Counted from the first letter of the stretch, positions 17,095-26,381 are shown. The stretch is 64,000 nt of DNA from GCA-2705995 sp048267965 (GCA_048267965.1 JBLWWK010000002.1:124001-188000); one strand, 5' to 3'. The notes: generated by a model from the letters alone, not told the origin. Numbers and translations: made by a program.

Positions 17095-18435
17095 CTAAAA
17101 CAGATTGATTTTCTGCTTTTTAATCAAGAAGTAACTCAATATTGCAGCTCCTAAATCGGCCAAAGGAAAAGCATACCAAATTCCATCTATGCCCAAAAAC
17201 AGCGGCAAAATCAAGATTAAAGGAACTAAGAATAACCCCTGTTTACTGATGGCCAATAAAAGGGCTTTTTTTGCTTTACCAATAGCTTGAAAAAAGGCCC
17301 CTCCAATCATATTAATGGCTAATAAAGGAGTGGCTAAAAAGACCTTCCGAATTGCATCTCCGGTATCGGCCACCAGTTGTGCATCGTTGGTAAAAACAAA
17401 CGCTAGTTCATGAGCGAAAATCAGGATAGCCAAAAACAAACCCACCGCAATAAACGTGGCCGATTTCACAGCTAATTTGGTAACATCGTTAACACGATTT
17501 GATAAGTTAGCTCCGTAATTATACCCTACAATTGGTACAAAACCTTGAGTGATTCCTAAAACAGGAAAATTGGCAAACATGAGTAGTTTACTTACAATAC
17601 CGTATATGGCAATTCCCGTTTCTGCTCCGTATTGAAACAAAGCATTGTTGAGCACAATTGCCAAAACACTTATAGTTCCTTGTCGGGCAAGAGTTACAGA
17701 ACCCAGACTTCCAATTTCTTTTACAATTTCACGGTGAAATCGAAGTCCTTTCCAATTCAATTTTAAGGTTGATTTACCACCTACAAAAAACCGAACGGTA
17801 AAAGCACCACTAGCTAGGTAAGACAACATAGTTGCCCAAGCCGCGCCCTCTAATCCCCAATCGAACACAGCAATAAATAAAGGATCGAGAATTAGATTGA
17901 CCACCGCAGGTATAAGCAATGTATACATGGCAATTTTCGGATGACCTTCTGCTCGAATAACACTGTTACTCATCATGGCCCAACCTAACGCTGGTATGCT
18001 GTATAGTAAGATGGTGAAATAGGTTTTTGAAGGAGCCAGCAAATCGCCTTTACCACCAAAAAGCAATAAAATCTCTTCGATAAACACAAAGCCGATTATC
18101 ACAAAAAATACCGATAAAATAAATGTGAGCAAGAGTTGGTTACCGAAGGTATTGGTAGCTTTTTCGTATTGTTTAGCGCCAAAAGCTCTCGAAATAATAG
18201 AAGAACCACCTACACCAATGGCCATTCCAATGCTAGAAATTAAAAAGGTAATAGGCATAACTACCGTAATGGCACCAATACCTAATTCGCCTACATATCG
18301 TCCAACAAAAATGGTATCTACTATACCATAAACAGACATTACCAACATGCCCACTGCTGCCGGAATAGCTTGTTCTCGCAATAATTTTGAAAGGGATTCT
18401 GTACCGTAGCGGTTATCTTTTTCCATCCGTGCCAA
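17095..18435 (-). CDS. MATE family efflux transporter
   Basis: Inner-membrane multidrug or metabolite exporter driven by Na+ or H+, 446 residues, twelve helices in two homologous halves. The first half shows PAAVGMLVMSVYGIVDTIFVG and GIGAITVVMPITFLISSIGMA; GVGGSSIISRAFGA follows, as in NorM/DinF-like members. The second half starts near GSVTLARQGTISVLAIV. Substrate unknown. It is convergent with the DUF4846 gene (3 bases between stops) and divergent from the DsbA-like gene. Confidence 0.92.
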   Translation of the reverse strand: MARMEKDNRYGTESLSKLLREQAIPAAVGMLVMSVYGIVDTIFVGRYVGELGIGAITVVMPITFLISSIGMAIGVGGSSIISRAFGAKQYEKATNTFGNQLLLTFILSVFFVIIGFVFIEEILLLFGGKGDLLAPSKTYFTILLYSIPALGWAMMSNSVIRAEGHPKIAMYTLLIPAVVNLILDPLFIAVFDWGLEGAAWATMLSYLASGAFTVRFFVGGKSTLKLNWKGLRFHREIVKEIGSLGSVTLARQGTISVLAIVLNNALFQYGAETGIAIYGIVSKLLMFANFPVLGITQGFVPIVGYNYGANLSNRVNDVTKLAVKSATFIAVGLFLAILIFAHELAFVFTNDAQLVADTGDAIRKVFLATPLLAINMIGGAFFQAIGKAKKALLLAISKQGLFLVPLILILPLFLGIDGIWYAFPLADLGAAILSYFLIKKQKINLF

Positions 18436-18527
18436 AGGTCACATATAATTCGTTAGAAATTTATTTAACGTTTGTTAAAAACGTTCTCAATTATGGCTTT
18501 TATAACATCCCACAAAAAGAGTACTTC

Positions 18528-18535
18528 TACCTTTG
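18528..18535 (+). promoter_or_regulatory. Candidate -7 element TACCTTTG
   Basis: Fits TAnnTTTG but lies only 5 bases before the chosen start of the DsbA-like gene, which would give an almost leaderless mRNA or favour a later start. Confidence 0.35.
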
Positions 18536-18540
18536 TAATT

Positions 18541-19254
18541 ATGAAATCTACACTGCTATCTATTCTACTCATGCTAACCACAACTTTTAGTATTTCACAA
18601 ACCAATCAATCTATCTCTATGAAACTAATTTATGTTTTCGACCCACTTTGCGGATGGTGTTATGGCTTCTCTCCGGTAATTAAAGAATTTGCTGAAAAGC
18701 ATTCAGATGAACTTTCTGTAGAACTGTATACAGGCGGCATGGTAACTGGCGACAGAATTGGCCCCATTGGCGAAGTGGCAGGCTATATTAGCACAGCGTA
18801 TAAAGATGTAGAAAAAGCTACAGGAATAGAATTTGGAGCTCCTTTTCTCAATAATATAATGCAAGAAAGAACCGCCATCTTCACTTCTTTACCTTCATCA
18901 AAAGCCTTCGCCATTTTCAAGTTAAAATACCCCAAAAAAGCACTTGAATACGCTAGCTTGCTGCAACGTGCAATCTATTTTGAAGGACGCGATCCTTCTG
19001 ATATTGAATATTTTGCTGATTTAGCAGCTTCTTTGGGCTATCAGCGCGCCAATTTCTTAGAACAAATGCAATCGAGCCATTCTGATTCGCTCATGGAAAA
19101 TGATTTTCAATTTGCTAAGCGCCTCGGTGTTACTGGCTACCCTATGGTAATTATTGAAGCTAACAATCAGCTGTATGCCATTGCTCGGGGATTTCTACCA
19201 CTTGAACAGTTAGAGCAAAATTTTGAGCAACTGAAAAAGCAACATCTACGATAA
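18541..19254 (+). CDS. DsbA-family thiol oxidoreductase
   Basis: 237 residues from the Met chosen here, which gives a signal peptide (STLLSILLMLTTTFSIS). Other in-frame Mets are 69 bases upstream and 78 downstream; the latter would begin directly at MKLIYVFDPLCGWC. The active site is CGWC (residues 37-40) after a short beta strand. The inserted helical domain and the cis-Pro loop GVTGYPMVII near residue 195 follow. CGWC with the YGFSPVIKEF context is the FrnE-like/DsbA group rather than classical DsbA. It is probably a periplasmic disulfide exchanger. Promoter evidence is ambiguous (see the -7 element). Confidence 0.85.
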   Translation: MKSTLLSILLMLTTTFSISQTNQSISMKLIYVFDPLCGWCYGFSPVIKEFAEKHSDELSVELYTGGMVTGDRIGPIGEVAGYISTAYKDVEKATGIEFGAPFLNNIMQERTAIFTSLPSSKAFAIFKLKYPKKALEYASLLQRAIYFEGRDPSDIEYFADLAASLGYQRANFLEQMQSSHSDSLMENDFQFAKRLGVTGYPMVIIEANNQLYAIARGFLPLEQLEQNFEQLKKQHLR

Positions 19255-19293
19255 ATCTTTTCGTCAATCAATCAATACCCTAAGCTTTCAATT

Positions 19294-19764
19294 ATGAAAA
19301 AAATTCCCTTTTTAGCGATTTTAATCGCCCTTTTCACCCTCAATTCGTGTATCGAAATTTCGAATAAAAAACCCCTCAGTGATGAGGTGGCGCAGATTTT
19401 AGCTAACATCGATTCTATTAAAAACTCGCCATCTCCCACTACTTCTATTGCTCATTTTCAAGAATTGGCCAATGAACAAGCCGATGAAGTGTTCAACTTA
19501 CGCAGAAGTAACATGGGTGCTTTTTTAGAATTGGCAAAGTACTACGAGCATTGTATTATAACCGTAGGTGAGCACACCATCTTGCACGTTACCGATTTCG
19601 ATGATTGCGAAACTTCGGGTTCTTGGGCGCAATGTATGCCAAAGGTTGAAGGTTTTGTTCGCCAAGGAGATTGGATTTACAAAAAAGACTTTGCCAACAA
19701 TGTAATTGGCAAACCCGATAGTCAAAAGCGATTTGCCTACCTCTTTAACAAGTTAAAAAAGTAA
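19294..19764 (+). CDS. Lipoprotein of unknown function
   Basis: 156 residues with lipobox TLNSC (Cys near residue 19). The rest is a small mixed domain with four further Cys (YYEHC, DDCETSGSWAQC), which may form disulfides in the periplasm. It lies 40 bases after the DsbA-like gene on the same strand, so disulfide formation by that neighbour is an attractive but unproven link. No family recognised. Confidence 0.7.
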   Translation: MKKIPFLAILIALFTLNSCIEISNKKPLSDEVAQILANIDSIKNSPSPTTSIAHFQELANEQADEVFNLRRSNMGAFLELAKYYEHCIITVGEHTILHVTDFDDCETSGSWAQCMPKVEGFVRQGDWIYKKDFANNVIGKPDSQKRFAYLFNKLKK

Positions 19765-20234
19765 ACGCTCCTACTTTCCACTTACTTGTCTTTTAACGGT
19801 ACGAACCGATTTGATAGTTCTATTTAATTTTATTGGAAATTCTAACCCAAGATCTCGAAAATCTAATTCTATTCTCACAACGTTAAGAAATCGTGAAGCC
19901 TTCAAGCGATTTTAGTTACTGTGGAGCCAATGTGTAACAACACCATTTTATATTTCTTAATTTTTTCATCTCCCACGAGTAGACTCAATAATTTGTCAAA
20001 TTATTTCCCAGTTTTAAGGTATACAGGAGAAAAAGGCTCTTTTCTTAACGGTTTGAACCGTTTTTCGATTCTGTCATGTATTTCTCATTTTTATCTAAAA
20101 ATTTCAGTTTAAAAGTTTGGCTTCATTGAATTGCTCAGTGTTAAACTATTAAGAACAATAGCGTAAAACGAAGCTCTTGGTTGCATTTTCGTCTCAGGTA
20201 ATTTGTATTTTTCTATTCTTAATTGAATAGATAA
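19765..20234. other. 470-base intergenic region with two degenerate motif copies
   Basis: No convincing gene. It holds CGGTACGAACCG at 19797-19808 (one change from the dispersed 12-mer) and CGGTTTGAACCG at 20049-20060, which keeps the dyad arms but changes the centre and is embedded in AACGGTTTGAACCGTTTTT, a hairpin with a T tail. A 63-codon open frame at 19921-20112 crosses this hairpin and is judged spurious. Confidence 0.6.
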
Positions 20235-20765
20235 ATGGCATACGTAGCTCTTTTGAGAGGAATAAATGTTGGCGGTAACAACCGAATTAAAATGGCTGAT
20301 CTTAAAGCAGCCTGTGCATCAATTGGTTGGGAAAAACTAACATCTTACATACAAAGTGGTAATTTACTTTTTGAATCTTCTTTTAAAGAGCAAGAATTAG
20401 AAAATCAACTTCAACAGCTACTCAAAACCGAGTTCAATATGGAAGTTCCTGTAATGGTGATTTCTAAAGAGAATTGGCAGCAAGCAGTAGCCGATTTACC
20501 TTTTACGCCATCTGAAAATCAAGAAGTTCATCTTACTTGGTTAAAATCGGTTCCTACTGAGCAACAAATAGCCCAAGCCAACGAGAAAGTGGTTCCTACC
20601 GAGAAAATGGAGGTAATTCAGCAACGTGTTTACCTACAACTTACACCGCCTTACCATACCACTCAATTAAGTATTCAGCTTTTTGAAAAGGTTTTTGAGA
20701 CCAAAGCCACTAATCGAAACTGGAAAACTACACTGAAAATCAACCAATTATTACAATCTTACTAA
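20235..20765 (+). CDS. DUF1697 protein
   Basis: 176 residues, cytosolic. The start MAYVALLRGINVGGNNRIKM and then SYIQSGNLLFES are the hallmark of DUF1697, a ferredoxin-like fold family of unknown function. FTPSENQEVHLTWLKSVPTE and the C-terminal FETKATNRNWKTTLKI also match. Two dispersed-motif copies, 42 bases apart, lie inside (20548 and 20590), both encoding V-P-T. The next gene starts 10 bases after the stop. Confidence 0.92.
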   Translation: MAYVALLRGINVGGNNRIKMADLKAACASIGWEKLTSYIQSGNLLFESSFKEQELENQLQQLLKTEFNMEVPVMVISKENWQQAVADLPFTPSENQEVHLTWLKSVPTEQQIAQANEKVVPTEKMEVIQQRVYLQLTPPYHTTQLSIQLFEKVFETKATNRNWKTTLKINQLLQSY

Positions 20766-20775
20766 ACCCAACAGC

Positions 20776-21471
20776 ATGAACCTCACCCTTTCTGAACAGT
20801 TTATTTACTTAGCTCATCACCCTACAAAATTTCACTCTGTAATTGGCTCACCTCAGCGATCTACTGCACTAATTGGTGCATTGTTACTGCAACTGTTCAA
20901 GAAAAAGGCGTTTACGTTAGAAAACAAAAAATTAATCCCGAAGGAACCCGAAAATCAACTTAATCAAGCCGAATTATTATTGTGGGAACGCTTGAACGGT
21001 TCGAAAAGAAAAAGAACTTTAAAAAGCTGGATTTCAAGACTTCAACACAAAAGTGAGCGGTATAGAAAAATTGTAAATGGCGATTTAGAAAAGAAGGAAT
21101 TTTTCAGAATCGAAAGAAAAAAATTTCTTTTTATTCCCTATCAACGCATTTATGTGTCGCAGCCTGAATTTCATCAAAAATTGGGAATTCATTTACGAAA
21201 AGCCATGCAAACCCCAGAGCAACTCTCCCCTGAAGAAAGACAATTATTGGCCTTGGTGAAAGCCACGCTTTTATATAAACCTTTATCTCCTAATCGTAAA
21301 GAATGGAGAGCCATTCGCAAAGAATTAAAAGCACTCGATGTAGAAAATTTGGTTTCAAAAGATGTGAGCAAAACCATTGAAGAAATAGAAGCTGCTATTA
21401 TTGTATCGATAGTTACAACTACGGTAATTGTAGCCGCAACTACAACAGCGACCACATCTAGTTCTTCTTAG
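20776..21471 (+). CDS. GOLPH3 (GPP34)-like protein
   Basis: 231 residues. Helical domain of the Golgi phosphoprotein 3/GPP34 type: LTLSEQFIYLAHHPTK, then the STALIGALLLQLFKKKAFTLE helix (the family's signature ALLLQL), and the downstream LRKAMQTPEQLSPEERQLLALVKATLL block. In eukaryotes the family binds PI4P and glycosyltransferases; bacterial members have no settled role. The C-terminus is an unusual low-complexity tail rich in Thr, Val, Ala and Ser, possibly membrane associated. It is directly followed, 49 bases later, by a membrane glycosyltransferase gene. Confidence 0.8.
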   Translation: MNLTLSEQFIYLAHHPTKFHSVIGSPQRSTALIGALLLQLFKKKAFTLENKKLIPKEPENQLNQAELLLWERLNGSKRKRTLKSWISRLQHKSERYRKIVNGDLEKKEFFRIERKKFLFIPYQRIYVSQPEFHQKLGIHLRKAMQTPEQLSPEERQLLALVKATLLYKPLSPNRKEWRAIRKELKALDVENLVSKDVSKTIEEIEAAIIVSIVTTTVIVAATTTATTSSSS

Positions 21472-21520
21472 TTTTTATAGGAAAAGAATTTTGCCTTTCT
21501 TGCACTCAAATTATTAGATA

Positions 21521-23380
21521 ATGGCCAAAAAGAAGCAGCAACCTACTCCTGAAAAAGTAAGCCTTTTCGAAAAGTTTAATTCAATTTCTAAATGGGTTTA
21601 CTTGCCGATTTTATTTTTCACGTTTCTTTCGTTTTACAATGCGTCTTTCGATAAAAAAGTAGACTTAAACGGTGACAATGTAAGTTATTACATTCTTAGT
21701 CAATCGATTGCGAATGGTGATGGTTTTACCAATATTCACCAGCCTCAGCAAACCGCCCATAACCATTACCCGCCTGGTTATCCGTTTATATTAGCGATGG
21801 CTTCTACCCTCTTTAACGATGATATTCAGTTTCTTAAGAAAGTAAATGGCTTTCTTCTTTTGCTTTCTGTAGGGCTCATCTTTTTTATTGTTTTCGATAT
21901 TACCGACAATTACCATTTATCGTTTATCGTCTCCTTATTTACCATTCTTAATTACCACTTATTGCGGTATTCGGTGATTATGATGAGTGAAATTCCGTTT
22001 TTATTCTTCTCTACACTCGTGCTTTGGTTATTGCTTAAAACCGATTTTAAAAAGGCCATAAAAACCAATTACACCTTCTTTATTTTGGTGTTGGTTTTAG
22101 CAGCTACTTATCACATTAGATCTACTGGTTTAGCGCTATTTGGAGGTATTGCACTTTTCTTGCTCATTAAAAAACATTGGAGCTACTTAATTGGGCTCGT
22201 GAGCGGTTTTATTTTATTGGCGCTTCCGTGGTTTTTGCGTTCAAAAAGTTTAGGTGGAAGCTCTTACGCCAAGCAATTGGTTAGAAAAAACCCTTACCGC
22301 CCAGAACTTGGTGAACTTGAACTTAGCGATTGGTTTACCCGTATTTGGGAAAACTTGCAACGCTACATTACCCGTGAAATTCCTTCTGGAATGTTCAACT
22401 ACATTTCTACTCCCCAATACAAAGAAGAAATCACCTCGCAAGAATGGGCGGTGGGTTTAGTGATTTTGGCCGTTGTTTTATTCGGATTGTTTCGGTTAAA
22501 AAGGTTCTTTTACATCTTATTGTTCTATTTCGGTGCGTCTTTCGCTATTTTATTGCTATGGCCAGATGTTTGGTACGGAGTGCGCTTTTTAATTCCGTTA
22601 ATTCCTTTCTTACTCTTTTTGTTCGTTTTTGGTGTTCAGCAAGTGTTTGTACTTGCCGCTAATTTGGCCAAAACAGAAAAGCTTAAAACGGCCACTTTTT
22701 ATCTGCCTTTAGTTTTATTGGTGTTGGTTCCTTCTTACAAAGAACCGCTAGAAAAACTAGAACTTATTGGAAGTGCAGATTATAGAAAATCGTACAAAAA
22801 CTACTTTGAATTAGCGCGTTGGGTGAAAATTAATGCTGAACCTGATGCGGTTACAGCTTGCAGAAAAGGACAACTTTTTTACCTCTATTCAGGAAAACCC
22901 ACCGTAGGTTATAAAAACACCTTAGACGCTGAAGAGTTAGTAGCTGATTTAGCCGAAAAAGGCGTTGATTATGTGGTGATTGACCAATTGGGATACAGCT
23001 CAACAGGAAGGTATTTGGTTCCTGCCGTACAAAAATACACTGCAAAATTTCAGGTGATTCAACACTTAAAAGACCCCGACACCTACTTATGTAGATTTAA
23101 CCCAAACATTGGTTACACTGGTGATTTTGAAGGGAATAAGCGCCACGGACAAGGTTCTTTTATCTTCGGAAACGGCCAAACTTACGTGGGAGAATGGAAA
23201 AATGGCGTTAGAGATGGAAAAGGCGAAATTAGATTTGATAACGGAATGCGTTACGTAGGAACCTGGCAAAACGACAAAATGGAAGGAATTATTGAAATTT
23301 ACAACGCGCAAGGGGAACTGCAAGAACGTTCGCTTTTTAGCCAAAATCGTAAAATTCAAGATTTACCCATCACCGAATAA
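21521..23380 (+). CDS. GT39-like membrane glycosyltransferase with C-terminal MORN repeats
   Basis: 619 residues. About ten membrane helices from residue 27 to 405. The first periplasmic loop has DGDN/HNHYPPGYPFILA near residues 45-90, which matches the dolichyl-phosphate-mannose-transferase-like (GT39/PMT_2) superfamily with an acidic catalytic residue in loop 1. A soluble domain follows (420-525). The last ~90 residues hold about three MORN repeats (YTGDFEGNKRHGQGSF, YVGEWKNGVRDGKGEI, YVGTWQNDKMEGI). MORN repeats usually bind lipids or proteins; a fusion to a GT39-like enzyme is unusual. Probably transfers sugars from a lipid carrier to envelope glycans. The acceptor is unknown. Confidence 0.85.
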   Translation: MAKKKQQPTPEKVSLFEKFNSISKWVYLPILFFTFLSFYNASFDKKVDLNGDNVSYYILSQSIANGDGFTNIHQPQQTAHNHYPPGYPFILAMASTLFNDDIQFLKKVNGFLLLLSVGLIFFIVFDITDNYHLSFIVSLFTILNYHLLRYSVIMMSEIPFLFFSTLVLWLLLKTDFKKAIKTNYTFFILVLVLAATYHIRSTGLALFGGIALFLLIKKHWSYLIGLVSGFILLALPWFLRSKSLGGSSYAKQLVRKNPYRPELGELELSDWFTRIWENLQRYITREIPSGMFNYISTPQYKEEITSQEWAVGLVILAVVLFGLFRLKRFFYILLFYFGASFAILLLWPDVWYGVRFLIPLIPFLLFLFVFGVQQVFVLAANLAKTEKLKTATFYLPLVLLVLVPSYKEPLEKLELIGSADYRKSYKNYFELARWVKINAEPDAVTACRKGQLFYLYSGKPTVGYKNTLDAEELVADLAEKGVDYVVIDQLGYSSTGRYLVPAVQKYTAKFQVIQHLKDPDTYLCRFNPNIGYTGDFEGNKRHGQGSFIFGNGQTYVGEWKNGVRDGKGEIRFDNGMRYVGTWQNDKMEGIIEIYNAQGELQERSLFSQNRKIQDLPITE

Positions 23381-23410
23381 TCGCTCTATTCAAGAATAAA
23401 ATTTAACAAC

Positions 23411-23872
23411 ATGTCTACATTCGAAATTGAAGCACTAAGAACCACTCGCAACAATGTAAAGCGCGCCATTAGCAAGCTCACTAACGAAGAATTGAACAAA
23501 ATCCCTGCTGGTTTCAACAATTCAATTATGTGGAATGTGGGCCATATTGTAGTAACTCAACAATTGCTACACTATAAGTTAAGCGGCTTAACTCCTAAGG
23601 TGAGTGAAGAACTAATTAATCGATACAAAAAGGGGTCGGTTCCTACCGATCATTACGCAGACGATAACGAAATAGAAGAAATAAAATCTTTGCTCACCAG
23701 CACAATTGACCAGTTAGAAAGTGATATTTCTGCCGCTATTTTTAAAGAATTTCAAACGTATGAAACCAGTTATGGTGTTACGCTTTCTTCTTTTGACCAA
23801 GCGCTCTATTTCGTTACCGTACACGAAGGTTTGCACCTAGGTTATATCATGGCACTTTGCAAAGCCATTTAA
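23411..23872 (+). CDS. DinB-family (YfiT-like) protein
   Basis: 153 residues in a four-helix bundle. Three conserved His positions can form a metal site: NVGHIVVTQQ (His near 47), a middle position, and VHEGLHLGYIMAL (two His near the C-terminus). This matches DinB/YfiT proteins, some of which are bacillithiol S-transferases; others have unknown thiol-related roles. It lies 30 bases after the glycosyltransferase gene and converges with the reductase gene (4 bases between stops). An exact motif copy (23637) encodes SVPTD. Confidence 0.85.
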   Translation: MSTFEIEALRTTRNNVKRAISKLTNEELNKIPAGFNNSIMWNVGHIVVTQQLLHYKLSGLTPKVSEELINRYKKGSVPTDHYADDNEIEEIKSLLTSTIDQLESDISAAIFKEFQTYETSYGVTLSSFDQALYFVTVHEGLHLGYIMALCKAI

Positions 23873-23876
23873 ACCC

Positions 23877-24956
23877 TTAAATATCGAAATTGACCTTTAA
23901 TTTAGGCGTTTTAGCAAGTGATTGACAGGTTACGATGTAGCCTTCTTTCACTTCTTCATCGGTAAGTACGTAGTTCATTTTCATCTCTACTTCGCCTTCT
24001 TCTAGTTTGGCCATGCAAGAGCTACAAACCGCACCACGACAAGAATATGGAGCATCTAAACCTTCGTCTAATGCTGCATCTAAAACGGTGATTCCGGCTG
24101 GAATTTGAACTTCTTGTTCTTCGTCATCAATAACAAAAACGGCTGTTGCATCACCACTGCTAGTAACTGAGCTACCTTCGTTAGGGTCTACAGGTGCAGA
24201 AAAATACTCAACATGAATTTGTTTAGAAGGAACGCGTAAATTCTCTAACGATTTCTGAACGGTTTGCATCATTCCGGTTGGACCACAAATAAAGAATTCG
24301 TTTTCGATAGATAAATCAGCGTATTCGTTCAACAAAGCAATGGCTTTTTTATTATCGATACGGCCTTCTAGCATTTTCTTTTTCTTGAAAAGGCCACCCA
24401 TTCCTTTCTTGCCCGCAGCACTCAAAATAGAGTAATACGTGAAAGCATCGTTTTTGGCTGCTAATGCCTCTAACTCTTGCTTAAAAATAATATCGTCTTC
24501 TGTTCTGCTACCGTAAAACAGAGTAACCTTAGAATTTGGTTCGCTCGCTAAAACCCCTTTAACAATCGAAATAATAGGGGTAATTCCACTGCCAGCTGCA
24601 AACAAAACGTAGCTTTTGGTGGCATCTTTGTCGAAGGTTGGGTGAAAATGTCCTTCTGGAGTCATTACATCTAACACATCTCCCGTAGCGGCTACTTCGT
24701 TTAACCAAGTACTCATTTTACCATTTTCTACCTTTTTCACAGCAATTCTGTGTTCTTTATCGGTTACCAAACAACTTGATAATGAGTACGATCTACGCAC
24801 ATCTTCACCATTTATATTCGCTTTTAACGTAATGTATTGTCCGTTAGTAAAATGAAAATCTTCGAGAAGATTTGCGGGTATATCGAAGGCAATAGAAACG
24901 GTATCAACTGTTTCTTTGCGTATGTCTTTTATCTTAAGTGAATGAAAATCTGCCAT
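23877..24956 (-). CDS. Ferredoxin-NADP-reductase-like flavoprotein with C-terminal 2Fe-2S domain (PaaE-like)
   Basis: 359 residues from the chosen Met; a 6-residue longer start exists. Order of domains: FAD-binding beta-barrel with RRSYSLSS near residue 55, NAD-binding domain with AAGSGITPIISIVKGVL and FFICGPTGMM, and a plant-type ferredoxin with Cys306-x4-Cys311-x2-Cys314 and Cys344. This is the layout of PaaE, the reductase of phenylacetyl-CoA epoxidase, and of related oxygenase reductases. The partner paaABCD genes are not in this window, so the electron acceptor is unknown. It is alone on its strand, 59 bases downstream of the next gene. Confidence 0.88.
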   Translation of the reverse strand: MADFHSLKIKDIRKETVDTVSIAFDIPANLLEDFHFTNGQYITLKANINGEDVRRSYSLSSCLVTDKEHRIAVKKVENGKMSTWLNEVAATGDVLDVMTPEGHFHPTFDKDATKSYVLFAAGSGITPIISIVKGVLASEPNSKVTLFYGSRTEDDIIFKQELEALAAKNDAFTYYSILSAAGKKGMGGLFKKKKMLEGRIDNKKAIALLNEYADLSIENEFFICGPTGMMQTVQKSLENLRVPSKQIHVEYFSAPVDPNEGSSVTSSGDATAVFVIDDEEQEVQIPAGITVLDAALDEGLDAPYSCRGAVCSSCMAKLEEGEVEMKMNYVLTDEEVKEGYIVTCQSLAKTPKLKVNFDI

Positions 24957-25014
24957 GATTTTAAATTTGTGCAAAAGTATATAGAAAAGGCATTTTACTT
25001 AGCCAAATCAGATG

Positions 25015-25659
25015 TTAAATGCCCAGCTGTAAAGCCTTTTGCATGCGTTGAATTTCTGCAGACAACTGCAAAAGTTGATCTGCTTGTAAATTATTATTAA
25101 CCAATTCTTTCACCAACATTTTTAACTGGGGAGTAGGCAATTTATCGATTTGCTTAGCTGCCTCGTTTTCTTTCACTTTATCAGCAAACAAAGTGAGAAA
25201 ATGTTCGTAGAACTTAAATTCGGTAAGTACCCATTTTTGAAGAAAAAAGGCCAGCCAATCGCCTGTGTAAACGCTCGAAAAGTGAAGTTTCCATTTGGCT
25301 TCTTCCCGTTCAAACGCCTCAATTAATTCGGTAGGAACCATTGCTGTAGTTACTTCAAAATCTACACGAACGGTGCGGGTTTCAATAAAATAAGTAAAAT
25401 CTTTTTCGAAGTGTTTTAACTGAGCTTGAAATGCTTGAGAAGTAGAAGCTGGAACCTCACTCAATGGAACTAACAACAGAATAGCCTCGTGAAGTTTCAG
25501 CAATTGCTGAGCTCTTTTGGCTGCCAACTTTAATACCAGTGGAGTACGAAAAATAAACTGTCGAATCTCGAAACATTTTTCTAAGTAGCTATCTACCGCT
25601 TCTTCTACTGAATAATCTTCTTGAACGTTTAAGAGAAAATAAGCTTCTGTTTTTGTCAT
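25015..25659 (-). CDS. Helical cytosolic protein of unknown function
   Basis: 214 residues from the Met chosen here; a longer start at 25689 would overlap aat by 22 bases. It is mostly alpha-helical, with an N-terminal TEAYFLLNVQEDYSVEEAVDSY that loosely recalls the first helices of J-domain proteins, without a visible HPD motif. No family recognised. It is probably translated with aat, whose stop lies 8 bases before this start. An exact motif copy (25329) encodes MVPTEL. Confidence 0.65.
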   Translation of the reverse strand: MTKTEAYFLLNVQEDYSVEEAVDSYLEKCFEIRQFIFRTPLVLKLAAKRAQQLLKLHEAILLLVPLSEVPASTSQAFQAQLKHFEKDFTYFIETRTVRVDFEVTTAMVPTELIEAFEREEAKWKLHFSSVYTGDWLAFFLQKWVLTEFKFYEHFLTLFADKVKENEAAKQIDKLPTPQLKMLVKELVNNNLQADQLLQLSAEIQRMQKALQLGI

Positions 25660-25667
25660 ACGGCCGC

Positions 25668-26369
25668 CTAAAGTAACCAATCTGACCAAGACCCTTTTAA
25701 AGAATCGGTTTCTAGTAAAATATCGAGATTATGAATAAACTTGCTTCTTTTTATGTGTCGAGCGCCAAAACTCTCTAAATGAGCCGTCCAAACTTGGCAA
25801 TCAATTAATTGAATGCCTCTTTTTTGCATTTCTTTAGCAAGTGTTACAAACCCCACTTTAGAGGCATTGCTTACTTTGGCAAACATCGATTCTCCAAAAT
25901 AAACCCCACCAATGCTCACGCCAAATAAACCACCTACCAACTCACCATTGAGCCACACCTCTACGGAGTGAGCGTAACCCATTTCATGAATTTCGAGGTA
26001 GGTTTCAAAAAGTTCATCGGTAATCCAAGTGCCGTCTTGGTCTGCCCGTGGTATGTTTTGACAATTTTTTAATACTTCAGGAAAATTTCGATCGAAAGTA
26101 ACCTCAAAATGTTGTTGGTTAATTAGCCTACGAAGACTCTTAGCAACATGAAGTTCATCTGGAAATAAAACAAACCTCGGATCTGGACACCACCATAAAA
26201 TGGGGGTTTCTTCAGAATACCAAGGGAATATACCTTTATGATAAGCCAATAAAACCCGTTGAGTGCTCAAATCTCCACCGTAGGCTAAAATTCCATCTTT
26301 ATTGGCTAAGTCTACCGGTGGAAATCGCAACTCGTTTTTCTCGAGTTTGTATATTCTTATTTCTTGCAA
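25668..26369 (-). CDS. aat: Leucyl/phenylalanyl-tRNA-protein transferase
   Basis: Adds Leu or Phe to proteins with N-terminal Arg or Lys, marking them for ClpAP through the N-degron pathway. 233 residues, typical length. Diagnostic blocks are GILAYGGDLSTQRVLLAYHKGIFPW (residues 25-49), ILWWCPDPRFVLFPDELH, WITDELFETYLEIHEMGYAHS and GGLFGVSIGGVYFGESMF, then LIDCQVWTAHLESFGA. Cytosolic. It is downstream of a small membrane protein gene with 12 bases between. Confidence 0.96.
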   Translation of the reverse strand: MQEIRIYKLEKNELRFPPVDLANKDGILAYGGDLSTQRVLLAYHKGIFPWYSEETPILWWCPDPRFVLFPDELHVAKSLRRLINQQHFEVTFDRNFPEVLKNCQNIPRADQDGTWITDELFETYLEIHEMGYAHSVEVWLNGELVGGLFGVSIGGVYFGESMFAKVSNASKVGFVTLAKEMQKRGIQLIDCQVWTAHLESFGARHIKRSKFIHNLDILLETDSLKGSWSDWLL

Positions 26370-26381
26370 AAGAGAATCGAA

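Noticed and set aside
19921..20112. 63-codon open frame in the gap before the DUF1697 gene
   Set aside because: It runs through a motif-like hairpin with a T-tail, has no protein-like composition or recognisable domain, and an uncertain start.
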